64,000 bases of DNA from Litorivicinus lipolyticus. GTDB lineage: Bacteria > Pseudomonadota > Gammaproteobacteria > Pseudomonadales > Litorivicinaceae. A program made the translations under genes and the position numbers. The stretch lies in assembly GCF_009650135.1 (NCBI RefSeq), contig NZ_CP045871.1:1054001-1118000 (forward strand), in the 5' to 3' direction. Every line of letters starts with the position of its first letter. Position 1 is the stretch's first letter. Of the stretch, positions 55,054-63,569 are shown piece after piece. The notes beneath the pieces are model-generated. The model worked only from the letters and a program-made list of their open reading frames with translations. It ran no database searches and was not told the origin of the DNA.

Positions 55054-55082
55054 GCAAATAACTTCGTTATTATTGTATTTGC
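55054..55082. promoter_or_regulatory. Nested inverted repeats in the dadA-lrp intergenic region
   Basis: GCAAATA (55054-55060) and TATTTGC (55076-55082) flank 15 bp; inside is AATAAC-TTC-GTTATT (55057-55071). A/T-rich symmetrical sites of this type are typical Lrp operators. Together with repeat 1 they suggest more than one dimer bound. Confidence 0.6.
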
Positions 55083-55127
55083 AGTGATATCCTCCGCTTG
55101 ATGATATTTAAATGAAGGATTGATCTG

Positions 55128-55610
55128 ATGGCGTTGTCCGAGCGTAAACTGGACCGTATTGATCGCAATATTTTGCGTGCGCTGCAGCGCGATGGTCGGC
55201 TGTCGTACGTTGATTTGGCGGCCGAGGTCGGCCTCAGTGCGACGCCTTGCCTTGAACGCGTCCGGCGCCTTGAAAAGGACGGCATTATCCGGGGATATAC
55301 CGCGCTGTTGGCACCTGCGGCCTTGGACGCCGGGTTGCTGGTGTTCGTTGAAATCAGCCTGACCTATCGCGCCCCGACGGTGTTCGACGATTTTCGTGAC
55401 GAGGTGCTGAAACTGGAACAGGTCATGGAGTGCCACCTGGTGTCCGGGGACTTTGACTACCTGATCAAAGCCCGAATTGGCGAAATGTCTCAATACCGGG
55501 CGTTGTTGGGTGAGCTGCTGTTGGCGCTGCCGAATGTCGACAAGTCGCGCAGCTACATAGTCATGGAGGAGGTCAAGGAAACCCCGAATCTGGTGGTGCC
55601 GGGGCCGTAG
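55128..55610 (+). CDS. Lrp/AsnC-family regulator of the dad operon
   Basis: 160 residues. N-terminal HTH (DRNILRALQRDGRLSYVDLAAEVGLSATPCLERVRRLEKDGIIRGY) and C-terminal RAM domain ending in ESRSYIVMEEVK-like SRSYIVMEEVKETPNL. Closely resembles Lrp and DadR, which activates dadA in response to alanine. Divergent orientation and palindromes in the 121-bp gap support that target. Stop is 2 bases before the convergent CMD gene stop. Confidence 0.92.
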   Translation: MALSERKLDRIDRNILRALQRDGRLSYVDLAAEVGLSATPCLERVRRLEKDGIIRGYTALLAPAALDAGLLVFVEISLTYRAPTVFDDFRDEVLKLEQVMECHLVSGDFDYLIKARIGEMSQYRALLGELLLALPNVDKSRSYIVMEEVKETPNLVVPGP

Positions 55611-55611
55611 T

Positions 55612-56001
55612 TCAGAGCAGTCCCTGTTCGCCTAGCACCTTGCGTGCGCTACGAAAGCACTCCAGCGCTTGGGGCGCGCCGCAATAGATCCCGACGACGT
55701 GAATAATGGCGCGAATTTCCTCGACCGAAACGCCGTTATTGATTGCGCCGCGACAATGGCCCTCCCATTCGTTCATTTTGCCCAGGGCGCCGATCATCGC
55801 CAGATTCATCATCGAGCGAGTTTTCGCCGGGATCACGTCGTCACCCCACCCAAACCCCCAGGCCCACGCGGTCATGGCTTCTTGAAAGGGCCGCGTAAAG
55901 TCATCCGCATCGGCCAGGTTTTTGTCGACGTAGTCCGCGCCCATGGTTTGTTTGCGCTGCTCCAGCCCTTTCAAAAACAAATCCTCGTCGAACACGCTCA
56001 T
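55612..56001 (-). CDS. Carboxymuconolactone decarboxylase (CMD) family protein
   Basis: 129 residues. The CMD core LNLAMIGALGKMNEWEGHCRGAINNGVSVEEIRAIIHVVGIYCGAPQALECFRSA is clear. The CxxC of AhpD-type proteins is not present (there is one Cys before GAP), so it is closer to PcaC-type decarboxylases, although no protocatechuate genes are near. Overlaps the PhnA gene stop as ATGA. Confidence 0.85.
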   Translation of the reverse strand: MSVFDEDLFLKGLEQRKQTMGADYVDKNLADADDFTRPFQEAMTAWAWGFGWGDDVIPAKTRSMMNLAMIGALGKMNEWEGHCRGAINNGVSVEEIRAIIHVVGIYCGAPQALECFRSARKVLGEQGLL

Positions 56002-56339
56002 GCTTTTTTCACAAACTGAGATTTGAGCATCATTGAGCCTGCGCCGTCGACGCGGCAGTCGATGTCATGGTCACCGTCGACAAAACGCCCGATCTTGGCT
56101 TTGGTCCCGATCTTTAACACGGTCGAGCTGCCTTTAACTTTTAGGTCTTTAATCAGCGTGACCCGATCGCCTTCCGCCAGCGGATTGCCGTTCGCATCAC
56201 GCACGTCCACGGCGGCATCGTCGGCGTGCGTGTCCGCGTCGCCGTCGACCCATTCGTGGGCGCATTCCGGGCAAATCCATTGGCTTTGGTCGGGGTAGGC
56301 AAAGGTGCCTTGGCATTGGGGGCAGGCGGGGTTGGTCAT
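55998..56339 (-). CDS. yjdM: PhnA/YjdM-type zinc-ribbon protein
   Basis: 113 residues. N-terminal zinc ribbon CPQCQGTFAYPDQSQWICPECAHEW, then DANGNPLAEGDRVTLIKDLKVKGSSTVLKIGTKAKIGRFVDGDHDIDCRV, typical of YjdM (formerly PhnA). Despite the old name, no phosphonate pathway is near. AAGGACGCACC precedes ATG 56339. Operon with the CMD gene. Confidence 0.92.
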   Translation of the reverse strand: MTNPACPQCQGTFAYPDQSQWICPECAHEWVDGDADTHADDAAVDVRDANGNPLAEGDRVTLIKDLKVKGSSTVLKIGTKAKIGRFVDGDHDIDCRVDGAGSMMLKSQFVKKA

Positions 56340-56477
56340 GGTGCGTCCTTGCGGTCAGTCAAAAACAAAGGTTACCAGCGCGTCGGCGCCACGGTCACCT
56401 TCGATTTTACACTGTCCCTCAGCCCTAGGCGTGCGCCGGCGGTTCGGGTGACAATGGCGGACTAACTGGAGCCCGCC

Positions 56478-58169
56478 TTGATTCGTTATTGCCTGACCTT
56501 TGCAGTGTTGTTGTGCGTATCCGCCTGGGGTGCTGAAAAGCCGCGGGTGCTCGGTCCAGTCGACCCAACACTGGCCGCGGAGCTGTCGGCGGTGTTAACC
56601 GCGTCCGCGGATGCTGAAACCGCGTTCGAAGCGCGTCGCCAATCACGCCGTGCGGCCAGGGTCGCCAGCGATTTTCTAAATTCCCAGGGCTATTTCAAGG
56701 CCCAGGTCGAGCCGGTGCCGGACGGGCTGGTGGCTGCGATACGCGTTGACCCGGGCGCGCGCTTTCGCATTGCACAGGTGCGACTGCTCGGCGCGCCGGA
56801 TGGCGTTGACTGGGTCGCCTTGAGCGTCGGTGATCTGGCCTTGCCATCGGTCATTCACACGGCGGCAGACCGTGCCCTTGCGCGGGCCCGCGATCAGGGT
56901 TACGCCGATGTTGTTTTGGTGGCGACGCGGGTCGCTGGGGATGCCGAGCAGGCAACCGTCGATGTCACATACGAACTCGCATTGGGGCCACGAATCACGC
57001 TGGGCGACGTCAAGTTCGCCGACGATTTTCCGATCCACGCTGAATACCGCCACGCACTGGTGCCGTTTGAAACCGGTGCCGACTATGCGCCGGCCACGCT
57101 GGCGGAACTTGAACAGCGTATGACTTCGACTCGATTATTTTCGTTGGTGTCCGCTTCGCTGCTGGCCGATGGCGAGGCCGAGCAGCGCGATGTCGCGTTG
57201 CTGACCCGGTCTCGGCCGCGCTACACGCTGGCCAGCGGCGTCAGTTTTTCGACTGATGAGGGGCCGGGCCTGACCTTGGAGTGGACCATGCGCAACCCGA
57301 CTGGACGTGGCGATACCCTGGTTCTGAACCCCAGTGTAAGCCGTGATCGGTCCGCCATGGCGCTGGACTGGAGCTGGCCAAACGCACTGGGATTTGATCG
57401 AAGTTTGGCCTTTAATGGTTTGATTGAAAAGGAAAAAACAGACGGATTCGAGCGTCAAGCCGAGACGCTTGCCGCGACCCTGAACCTGCGGGTCTCGCCG
57501 ACCCTGAGTTATACCTTGGGGGGCGCCCTGGAGGCCACATCCGAGACCGACATCAACGGCGCACGTGACCTGACCATTGTCAGTGTCAACGGTGGTATCA
57601 GGCTGGACCACACCGATGATTTTCTCAATCCGGTGCGCGGCTGGCGGTTTGACCTAAGCGCAGAACCGGGCGTGTTAAGTGGCGATGCCAGCGGCCAATT
57701 TATTCGTGTGCAATCGGAAATGAGCGCCTATTTGGCGCTGGACGCGGCGCAATCGTGGGTGGCGGCGGCGCTGGTCGGTGGCGGTGCGGTGTTCGCTGAC
57801 AGCCAATTAAGCCTGCCCGCCAGCCGACGTTTTTATGCCGGCGGTGGCGGTAGCGCCCGGGGCTATGCGTTCCAGTCAATCGGGCCACGCCAGGGCGGCA
57901 CGCCCAGTGGTGGCCGGGTTCTGGCGCGGACGGCGTTTGAATTGCGCAAACGTCACAGTGAAACCCTAGGCTACGTCTGGTTTGTCGACGCCGCATCGGT
58001 CGGCCAAACCGTCAGTGACCTGGGTCAGGGCACGCGCGTCGGTACCGGGTTTGGGTTGCGTTACTTCACCTCGATCGGGCCGCTGCGGGCGGACATTGGG
58101 GTGCCGGTGGCGGCACGCGACAGCGATGACCCGTTTCAGCTCTACCTGTCGATCGGCCAAGCATTTTGA
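56478..58169 (+). CDS. tamA: Translocation and assembly module TamA (Omp85 family)
   Basis: Outer-membrane barrel of the TAM complex. 563 residues: signal peptide 1-18 (ends AWGA), POTRA-like repeats to about 240, then the C-terminal 16-strand barrel with GGGGSARGYAFQSIGPR (substrate-contact loop) and the final LSIGQAF. Start is TTG 56478, seven bases after TGGAG. Its stop overlaps the TTG of tamB (TTGA), so TamA and TamB are coupled. TamA helps insert autotransporters and other outer-membrane proteins. Confidence 0.93.
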   Translation: MIRYCLTFAVLLCVSAWGAEKPRVLGPVDPTLAAELSAVLTASADAETAFEARRQSRRAARVASDFLNSQGYFKAQVEPVPDGLVAAIRVDPGARFRIAQVRLLGAPDGVDWVALSVGDLALPSVIHTAADRALARARDQGYADVVLVATRVAGDAEQATVDVTYELALGPRITLGDVKFADDFPIHAEYRHALVPFETGADYAPATLAELEQRMTSTRLFSLVSASLLADGEAEQRDVALLTRSRPRYTLASGVSFSTDEGPGLTLEWTMRNPTGRGDTLVLNPSVSRDRSAMALDWSWPNALGFDRSLAFNGLIEKEKTDGFERQAETLAATLNLRVSPTLSYTLGGALEATSETDINGARDLTIVSVNGGIRLDHTDDFLNPVRGWRFDLSAEPGVLSGDASGQFIRVQSEMSAYLALDAAQSWVAAALVGGGAVFADSQLSLPASRRFYAGGGGSARGYAFQSIGPRQGGTPSGGRVLARTAFELRKRHSETLGYVWFVDAASVGQTVSDLGQGTRVGTGFGLRYFTSIGPLRADIGVPVAARDSDDPFQLYLSIGQAF

Positions 58170-61100
58170 AGTGGTGGACTGCGCTGACATTTGGGCTGCT
58201 GATGGCGCTCGGCGGTGGCCTCAATACCGTGCTGGCGACTCAGCACGGCTTGCAATGGTTGCTGGATCAGGTTGCGGGGTCGGTCCAGGCCAGCGGCGTT
58301 CGCGGGCGCCTGATCGGTCCGCTCAAAATCCAGACCCTGGCGGTTCGCGATGCCGAGGGTGTGTGGTTGCGCGCGTCCGATGTCCAGCTCGATTGGACAC
58401 CGCGGCAGCTGCTGTCCTGGGTGGTTTCGATCGAGCAGCTCAGTGCGGCCTCGATCGAATGGGTCCGCCAACCACTGCCAACGACTGCCACTGACGACGG
58501 CGGGCCGCTGCCGATGCCGCTGCCTGGGCTGCGGGTCGGGCGGTTAAGCGTGGCTCAGTTTGGCTTGCCGGATGACGTTGATGCGGTCAACCAATGGGCC
58601 GTTGACGGGGCGTTGCAGGGCGATGCTCAGTCCGTTACCGGTCACCTGGATGTTTGGCCGTTGAGTGCGAGCCCAGACGCTGACCGATTGGCCATTGAAG
58701 GTGATTGGAGTGTCCAGGGTGGGGCGCATGTGCGGGCCCAGCTGGACGGCACCGCCGACGGGCTGTGGGCACGCATGGCTCGGCTCGATGTGACCAGCCC
58801 TTGGTCGCTACATCTTGACGCCGCGGGTTCTATTGAGGCCTGGACGCTGGGGGTGCAAGGCACCGACAGCACGGCGACCTTTGTCGACCTGGCAGCCAGT
58901 GGGCACCGTCATTTAGGGGCCGCGACCATGGACCTGCGAATCGACGCGCTGGCCGACCTGGCACCCTATGCACGCCAGCTGGGTAGGCACCTCACATTGA
59001 CCCTGAACCGCGACCTGGATAGCGTCCGAGCCAGCGCCGACAGCGCCACCGCGCGGATCCAGGTGAGCGCCCCGTGGACCGGCACGGCGTTGCCGAGCTC
59101 GGCGGATTTGGACCTGCACATCAAGCAGTTGGCGCCGCTGATTGGCCGCGATGACATTAAGGTCAGCGCGCTGGGGCTGACCGGGACCGCGCAAGCCGTG
59201 AGCCAGGGCTGGGCCCTTCACTCGGTTGTGTCCGCGGCCGATGTGGCGGCGCCGGGCGTTCAGTCCCCGCAGCTGACACTGAACAGTCGGGTCCACACCA
59301 GCCCCGAACGGGTCGACTTTGAACTCGACCTACGCGGCGCGCTGGCCGGTCAAGGCTGGGCCGACGACGCCTTTGCGCTGACATCCCACGGCCAGCTTAC
59401 CCTGGCCACGGGCCGCCTTGGCCTGACGTCGTTGCGCGTTAGCGGCGATAACGGCTCAGCGACCGCCGCGGGGACGGTTCAAATGCCGGGCCATCTGGAC
59501 CTGACCGGTACAGTGCAAAGCCCGCGGTTACCGCTTCCGCTGCCCGCGCTATTCAACTGGTCGCTGCTGCAACAGGACGCAGGCGCCTATGCCCTGGCGC
59601 TCGATGGGGGCGATCTATCGGTTCAGGTGTCGGCGCCCCCGGCGCTGGATTCAGCCGCCGCTCGGGTCAGTGTCGACGCGCTGGCCCACGCCGGCACAGC
59701 GATAGAGCAGGCGACGCTCGATCTGTCGGTGTCGGCGGTGGACCAAGGCTGGGCGTTCGATACGGACCTTGCGTTGGCGGCGGTAACGATTGCACAGCAA
59801 CGTGTCGAACAGGTACGGCTGGCTGCACCGGGCCGATGGGTGGCCGGGGTGTTGTACACGGACATCGCGTTGGCGGCCGAGGTCCAGTCGCAACCTGCGC
59901 AACTTGAGACGGCACTGGTGGTGGATGGCCAAGCCTGGTCGTTGGCGCAATTGACCGGTGGCTGGGCCGGGTGGCAAATCGCCGGCACGGTGTCGGGCAA
60001 TTTAGCCACACCCGAGCAAGCACGCGGGTCGGTCCAACTCAGCGGGACCCAGGGGCCGTTGGATGTCACCGCGGCGCTTGACCTGCTCGGGGCGAGCGCC
60101 GAGTTGAGCGCGACCGTCAGCGGTGCCCAAGGCCCGGGCTGGTCATTGGATACTCAAACCCTGACGGCTTTGCTCACACCCACCCAGATCAGCGGGACGC
60201 TGCGCGGAACGGGACGGGTTGAGCGCGGCGGTGCGCCGGTTGCACTGGCTATGTCGGTACCCTTTGAAGCGTCGCCACAACGCCAGCGAGTGTCGTTGAC
60301 GCCGACCGCGAGCCTGGGTGATATCAAGGTGAAGACACTGTCGCCGCTGGTCATACAGGATGTAAATGGCGTACTCGATGCGGCGGGAGTGCTTGGCATG
60401 CTGGGCGGACAGGTGAATGTGCAGGCCGCACTGGACGGTGACGCACTGCAAGCTCGCGTTGACATGGACGGCCTTGATTTGGTCGACCTAGGACCCTGGG
60501 TCGGGCGTGATGATCTACGTGGTACGGTTTCCGGCCAGGTGCGGTTGCCGAAAAGCCGTCGACTGACTGACCTGTCCGCCCGCTTCGACGCCGCAGGCTT
60601 AGCGGCAGGGCCGGCCAATACGCCCAGTTTGGCGTTAACCGGAGAGGCCAGGTTGGCCGCGCAGCGTCTGGACTTTGAGGTGCGGGCGGCCGATTCGCTG
60701 GCAACCTTTAACGCGCGAACACAGGGGCACTTGGTCACCGACCCTCCATCCGGCTGGGGGCTAGTGGCGCGGCGGATTGAGGCTGAGGCGTCACTGACCG
60801 GTGCGCTCGGTCCCCTTTGGTCTGTGGTGGGGCCGGCTGAGCAACGCCTGGTCGGCAACATCGACGCCCAAGCACAGCTCAATGGCCCGTTGGCATCACC
60901 GCTGTGGTCAGCGCAGGTCGCGCTAAGTCAGGCCGAGTTTGAGGACGGCCTGTCCGGGCTGTGGGTCAAAAATGTCGGCGCGCAGGCTCGGGTAGATCCG
61001 CGCGCAATTGAGCTGCTGAACTTAACCGGAGAGGGCGCGAAGGGCGGAACCTTTGATGTGCGCGGGGTCTATCCACTGACCGGCGGTGGTCAACAGCTGA

Positions 61101-62023
61101 CGCTGTCACTGGACGCGCTGGCACCGTTGCAGCGTGACGACATTCAATTGGTAGTGTCCGGCCGTGCCGTGTATCAGGCGCTTGGCACCGAACCCAGCAT
61201 CAGCGGCGCGATCGTGCTGAACCAGGGGCGAATCGACCTGGATCAACGGACGGGCAACCGGTTCACCACCCTAGACGTCGACTTTGGTGATGTACCGACG
61301 CCGGTGACAGTGGCCGGCACGGGGATTGCGCTGGACCTTCGCATCGGTGCTGCCAACCAGCTGTTCGTCAGCGGCCTAGGACTGGACAGCGAGTGGTCAA
61401 CCGACATTGCCATTGGCGGCACCACCCGTGCACCGATGTTGAGCGGTCAGGTCGCCTCGATTCGTGGGGACTTGGATTTGCTGGGCAAGGTGTTTGAGCT
61501 CGAACCCTCAGCGATTCAGTTTAACGGTGCGCCGACCGGTGCGCGCCTTGATTTTAGCGCGCTGCGCCAAGTCGAGGATGTCGAAGTTCGTGTTCGTGTG
61601 ACCGGGTTGGCGAGCGCACCGGTGATCGACTTGGCGGCCACGCCGGACTTGCCTGATGATGAAATATTGGCGCGGGTGCTGTTCGGGCGTTCAGCCTCTC
61701 AATTGGGCACGCTGGAGGCCGCGCAACTGGCGTGGGCCGTCAGTCGTTACACCCTTGGCGATACCGCCAGCTTGGTCGGCAGCGTGCAAACGGCACTGGG
61801 GGTCGACCGACTAGAGGTCGGTGTCAATGACCAGGGCCAAGCCAGTGTTGGGGCCGGTAAATACATCGCGGACGACCTGTATGTCGAAGTCCGCAGCAGC
61901 GCCCAAGGGGCGGCGGGCCTTAACATCGAATGGACGCCGCGTCGTAACGTTGAAATCGCGACCGAAGTCGAAGGCGCCGGGGATCCCCGGCTGAGCATTC
62001 AATGGAAGCGCGACTACGACTAG
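58166..62023 (+). CDS. tamB: TamB inner-membrane/periplasmic subunit of TAM
   Basis: 1285 residues starting at TTG 58166. One N-terminal membrane helix, a very long beta-rich periplasmic region (the lipid-groove AsmA-like body of this family), and the C-terminal TamB domain (DLDLLGKVFELEPSAIQFNG..., DDEILARVLFGRSASQLG, ADDLYVEVRSSAQGAAGLNIEWTPRRNVEIATEVEG). It spans the periplasm, contacts TamA and is implicated in phospholipid transport to the outer membrane. Confidence 0.93.
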   Translation: MKWWTALTFGLLMALGGGLNTVLATQHGLQWLLDQVAGSVQASGVRGRLIGPLKIQTLAVRDAEGVWLRASDVQLDWTPRQLLSWVVSIEQLSAASIEWVRQPLPTTATDDGGPLPMPLPGLRVGRLSVAQFGLPDDVDAVNQWAVDGALQGDAQSVTGHLDVWPLSASPDADRLAIEGDWSVQGGAHVRAQLDGTADGLWARMARLDVTSPWSLHLDAAGSIEAWTLGVQGTDSTATFVDLAASGHRHLGAATMDLRIDALADLAPYARQLGRHLTLTLNRDLDSVRASADSATARIQVSAPWTGTALPSSADLDLHIKQLAPLIGRDDIKVSALGLTGTAQAVSQGWALHSVVSAADVAAPGVQSPQLTLNSRVHTSPERVDFELDLRGALAGQGWADDAFALTSHGQLTLATGRLGLTSLRVSGDNGSATAAGTVQMPGHLDLTGTVQSPRLPLPLPALFNWSLLQQDAGAYALALDGGDLSVQVSAPPALDSAAARVSVDALAHAGTAIEQATLDLSVSAVDQGWAFDTDLALAAVTIAQQRVEQVRLAAPGRWVAGVLYTDIALAAEVQSQPAQLETALVVDGQAWSLAQLTGGWAGWQIAGTVSGNLATPEQARGSVQLSGTQGPLDVTAALDLLGASAELSATVSGAQGPGWSLDTQTLTALLTPTQISGTLRGTGRVERGGAPVALAMSVPFEASPQRQRVSLTPTASLGDIKVKTLSPLVIQDVNGVLDAAGVLGMLGGQVNVQAALDGDALQARVDMDGLDLVDLGPWVGRDDLRGTVSGQVRLPKSRRLTDLSARFDAAGLAAGPANTPSLALTGEARLAAQRLDFEVRAADSLATFNARTQGHLVTDPPSGWGLVARRIEAEASLTGALGPLWSVVGPAEQRLVGNIDAQAQLNGPLASPLWSAQVALSQAEFEDGLSGLWVKNVGAQARVDPRAIELLNLTGEGAKGGTFDVRGVYPLTGGGQQLTLSLDALAPLQRDDIQLVVSGRAVYQALGTEPSISGAIVLNQGRIDLDQRTGNRFTTLDVDFGDVPTPVTVAGTGIALDLRIGAANQLFVSGLGLDSEWSTDIAIGGTTRAPMLSGQVASIRGDLDLLGKVFELEPSAIQFNGAPTGARLDFSALRQVEDVEVRVRVTGLASAPVIDLAATPDLPDDEILARVLFGRSASQLGTLEAAQLAWAVSRYTLGDTASLVGSVQTALGVDRLEVGVNDQGQASVGAGKYIADDLYVEVRSSAQGAAGLNIEWTPRRNVEIATEVEGAGDPRLSIQWKRDYD

Positions 62024-62026
62024 CCG

Positions 62027-62338
62027 TTAGGCCAGCGCGGGTGTCACAAAATCAACGCCCGTGGCGATACTGAGCATGCATAGCCACGCAAACATCAGTA
62101 GTTGGCGCGCCTCAACGCGCGTCAGTCGGGTGTCCAATTTAGCCCACTGATCGCTGAGCTCGGCGCTGACTCGATCCAATTGCAGGCTCAGTTGATCCAT
62201 CCGCTGTGTTAACTGCTGTTGAACGGCATTGACCTGTTGCGCCAATGCCGACAGTTGCAAACTAGCAGCCCCCAGCGCGGCAGCCCCCGTGGCGGCGACT
62301 CGCGCGCCGGATGTGTGTAGAAAGTTTCGTCTGTTCAT
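62027..62338 (-). CDS. Hypothetical protein with twin-arginine-type signal and coiled coil
   Basis: 103 residues. The N-terminus MNRRNFLHTSGARVAATGAAALGAASLQLSALA looks like a Tat signal peptide (NRRNFL). The middle is a coiled coil (QQVNAVQQQLTQRMDQLSLQLDRVSAELSDQWAKLDTRLTRVEAR), and a hydrophobic helix follows near the C-terminus. It converges with tamB, 3 bases apart. No family recognised; homologues to a phage or toxin system are not evident. Confidence 0.6.
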   Translation of the reverse strand: MNRRNFLHTSGARVAATGAAALGAASLQLSALAQQVNAVQQQLTQRMDQLSLQLDRVSAELSDQWAKLDTRLTRVEARQLLMFAWLCMLSIATGVDFVTPALA

Positions 62339-62393
62339 CGCGTTAACATACGCCGACCGGCTGCGCCGTCAAGGTAGCCGCTCACCGTTGCAC

Positions 62394-62427
62394 AAAAAAA
62401 CGCCCACCCCGGTCAGGGGTGAGCGCC
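62394..62427 (-). terminator. Terminator of the VPLPA-CTERM gene
   Basis: On the minus strand GGCGCTCACCCC-TGAC-CGGGGTGGGCG then seven T. Confidence 0.9.
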
Positions 62428-62444
62428 ATGCAGCCAGGGGGGCG

Positions 62445-63062
62445 TTAGGTTCGACGTTTAAAGCGCACGCCGGCAAAGCCAAACAAGGCGGTACCAAACA
62501 GCCATACGGCTGCGGGCAACGGCACCGCTGCAATGTCATCAACGTCGGTAATGGTGCCGCCCGGCTCGTAGTCAAAGGTCAGCTTGACCTTGGAATAGTA
62601 GTTGCACGCCAGCGCGTGAACCGAGTCCGAAAAGTCTACGATGATGCTGGCCATGGAATCGCCCATCAGACCGTTAAATAGACCGTCATCGAGGTCGAAC
62701 CCGAGCTTAAATAGCCGCGTGTTGTACCCCAGCTTGCCCCAATGAAGGGGTTTTTCGTTTGCGGTCATATTGGCGTGGCCGCTGTCGATATTGCTGCCTA
62801 ATACTGTGCCGTCGATCGAGACTGACGAAATGTACTCCGAGCTGTGGTTGAAGTCCGACAGCGCCCACACCGTCAGGTGGGCGTTGGACAAGACGTTGCC
62901 GTTGGCGACTAGGTCGGCGGCGTCGGACAGGCTATGGGTAAATGACTGTCCAGTTTGGTGTTGCCACTGTTTGTCCCATCCCAGGGTGACCGTGCCGGCG
63001 CTAGCGGCTTGGGTCAGCAGTAGGCCCAATGCGACGAAGGCGGTGCCAAAGCGATTGATCAT
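62445..63062 (-). CDS. VPLPA-CTERM exosortase-target protein
   Basis: 205 residues. Signal peptide 1-22 (ends ASAG), a beta-rich secreted middle region with one stretch of CNYYSKVKLTFDYEPGGTITDVDDIAA, and a C-terminal sorting signal VPLPAAVWLFGTALFGFAGVRFKRRT: motif, hydrophobic helix, then basic tail. Exosortases cleave such tails and attach the protein to the surface, usually together with an exopolysaccharide. AAAGGAAACAACCT precedes ATG 63062. A sigma-54-type promoter lies 49-65 bases upstream, as reported for many PEP/VPLPA-CTERM genes. The exosortase is not in the window. Confidence 0.87.
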   Translation of the reverse strand: MINRFGTAFVALGLLLTQAASAGTVTLGWDKQWQHQTGQSFTHSLSDAADLVANGNVLSNAHLTVWALSDFNHSSEYISSVSIDGTVLGSNIDSGHANMTANEKPLHWGKLGYNTRLFKLGFDLDDGLFNGLMGDSMASIIVDFSDSVHALACNYYSKVKLTFDYEPGGTITDVDDIAAVPLPAAVWLFGTALFGFAGVRFKRRT

Positions 63063-63110
63063 AGGTTGTTTCCTTTCGGCTCAGATTGAGGAGGTTCTAC
63101 CCAGTATCTA

Positions 63111-63128
63111 AGCCAAATTCGTGCCAAC
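63111..63128 (-). promoter_or_regulatory. Sigma-54 promoter of the VPLPA-CTERM gene
   Basis: On the minus strand TTGGCACGAATTTGGCT: -24 GG at 63125/63124 and -12 GC at 63113/63112 with exact GG-N10-GC spacing, close to consensus TGGCACGNNNNTTGCW. Predicted start near 63100, about 38 bases before the ATG. Confidence 0.78.
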
Positions 63129-63243
63129 AATTAATGCACCGTTATTGTGCGGATGCGGCTTGTTGAACGCTTGAAACGTGTAAAAAAGTCCGACGTTCCG
63201 CGCTGCCGTAGTAAACCTAGCCGACGCCGCCATGGCATAAACG

Positions 63244-63396
63244 CTAGGGCTTGGTTGGTGTCGGGATTGGGGCGCTGGGCGCGATGATGTCTTGGGTGTG
63301 TGGGGTCCGTTGTTGATCCGATTGCTGGACGGCACGCATGAACAGCGTGATCGCCAACAGGGAGGCCAGCACGGTCAGGAGCCAAGAATGTTTCAT
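63244..63396 (-). CDS. Putative 50-residue membrane protein
   Basis: ATG 63396 to TAG 63244. One N-terminal transmembrane helix (HSWLLTVLASLLAITLFMRAV) and a short polar/Pro tail. No convincing ribosome site. It sits directly downstream, on the same strand, of two tandem sigma-54-like sites. Low confidence: it may be a chance frame, but it is the only reasonable coding option in this gap. Confidence 0.35.
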   Translation of the reverse strand: MKHSWLLTVLASLLAITLFMRAVQQSDQQRTPHTQDIIAPSAPIPTPTKP

Positions 63397-63406
63397 CGCT
63401 CATTTG

Positions 63407-63444
63407 AAGCACAGTTTGTGCCAATGAAGCACAGTTTGTGCCAA
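63407..63444 (-). promoter_or_regulatory. Tandem 20-bp sigma-54-like sites
   Basis: The 20-bp unit TGAAGCACAGTTTGTGCCAA is perfectly repeated (63405-63424 and 63425-63444). Read on the minus strand each gives TTGGCACAAACTGTGCTT, with GG and GC 10 bp apart as in -24/-12 promoters. Each unit also contains the imperfect palindrome GCACA-GTT-TGTGC, so an operator reading is possible. The 63063-63569 gap otherwise holds the small frame at 63244 and the upstream region of the export gene. Confidence 0.6.
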
Positions 63445-63569
63445 CCCTAGGGTGTTTGGCGTAGGGCCGGAGTACATGGTCGCTGGGGTGGGGCTTTAGT
63501 ACGGTTCGAGTGGAACCGGGCTCGTGTCGGATCGCGACCCGCCAACAACCTCAATAAGGTGGATTGCCC

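Noticed and set aside
63131..63424. 97 aa minus-strand frame MAQTVLQMSD...
   Set aside because: Arg/Pro/Thr-rich with no fold signature. The shorter in-region frame at 63244-63396 is the better, though weak, candidate.
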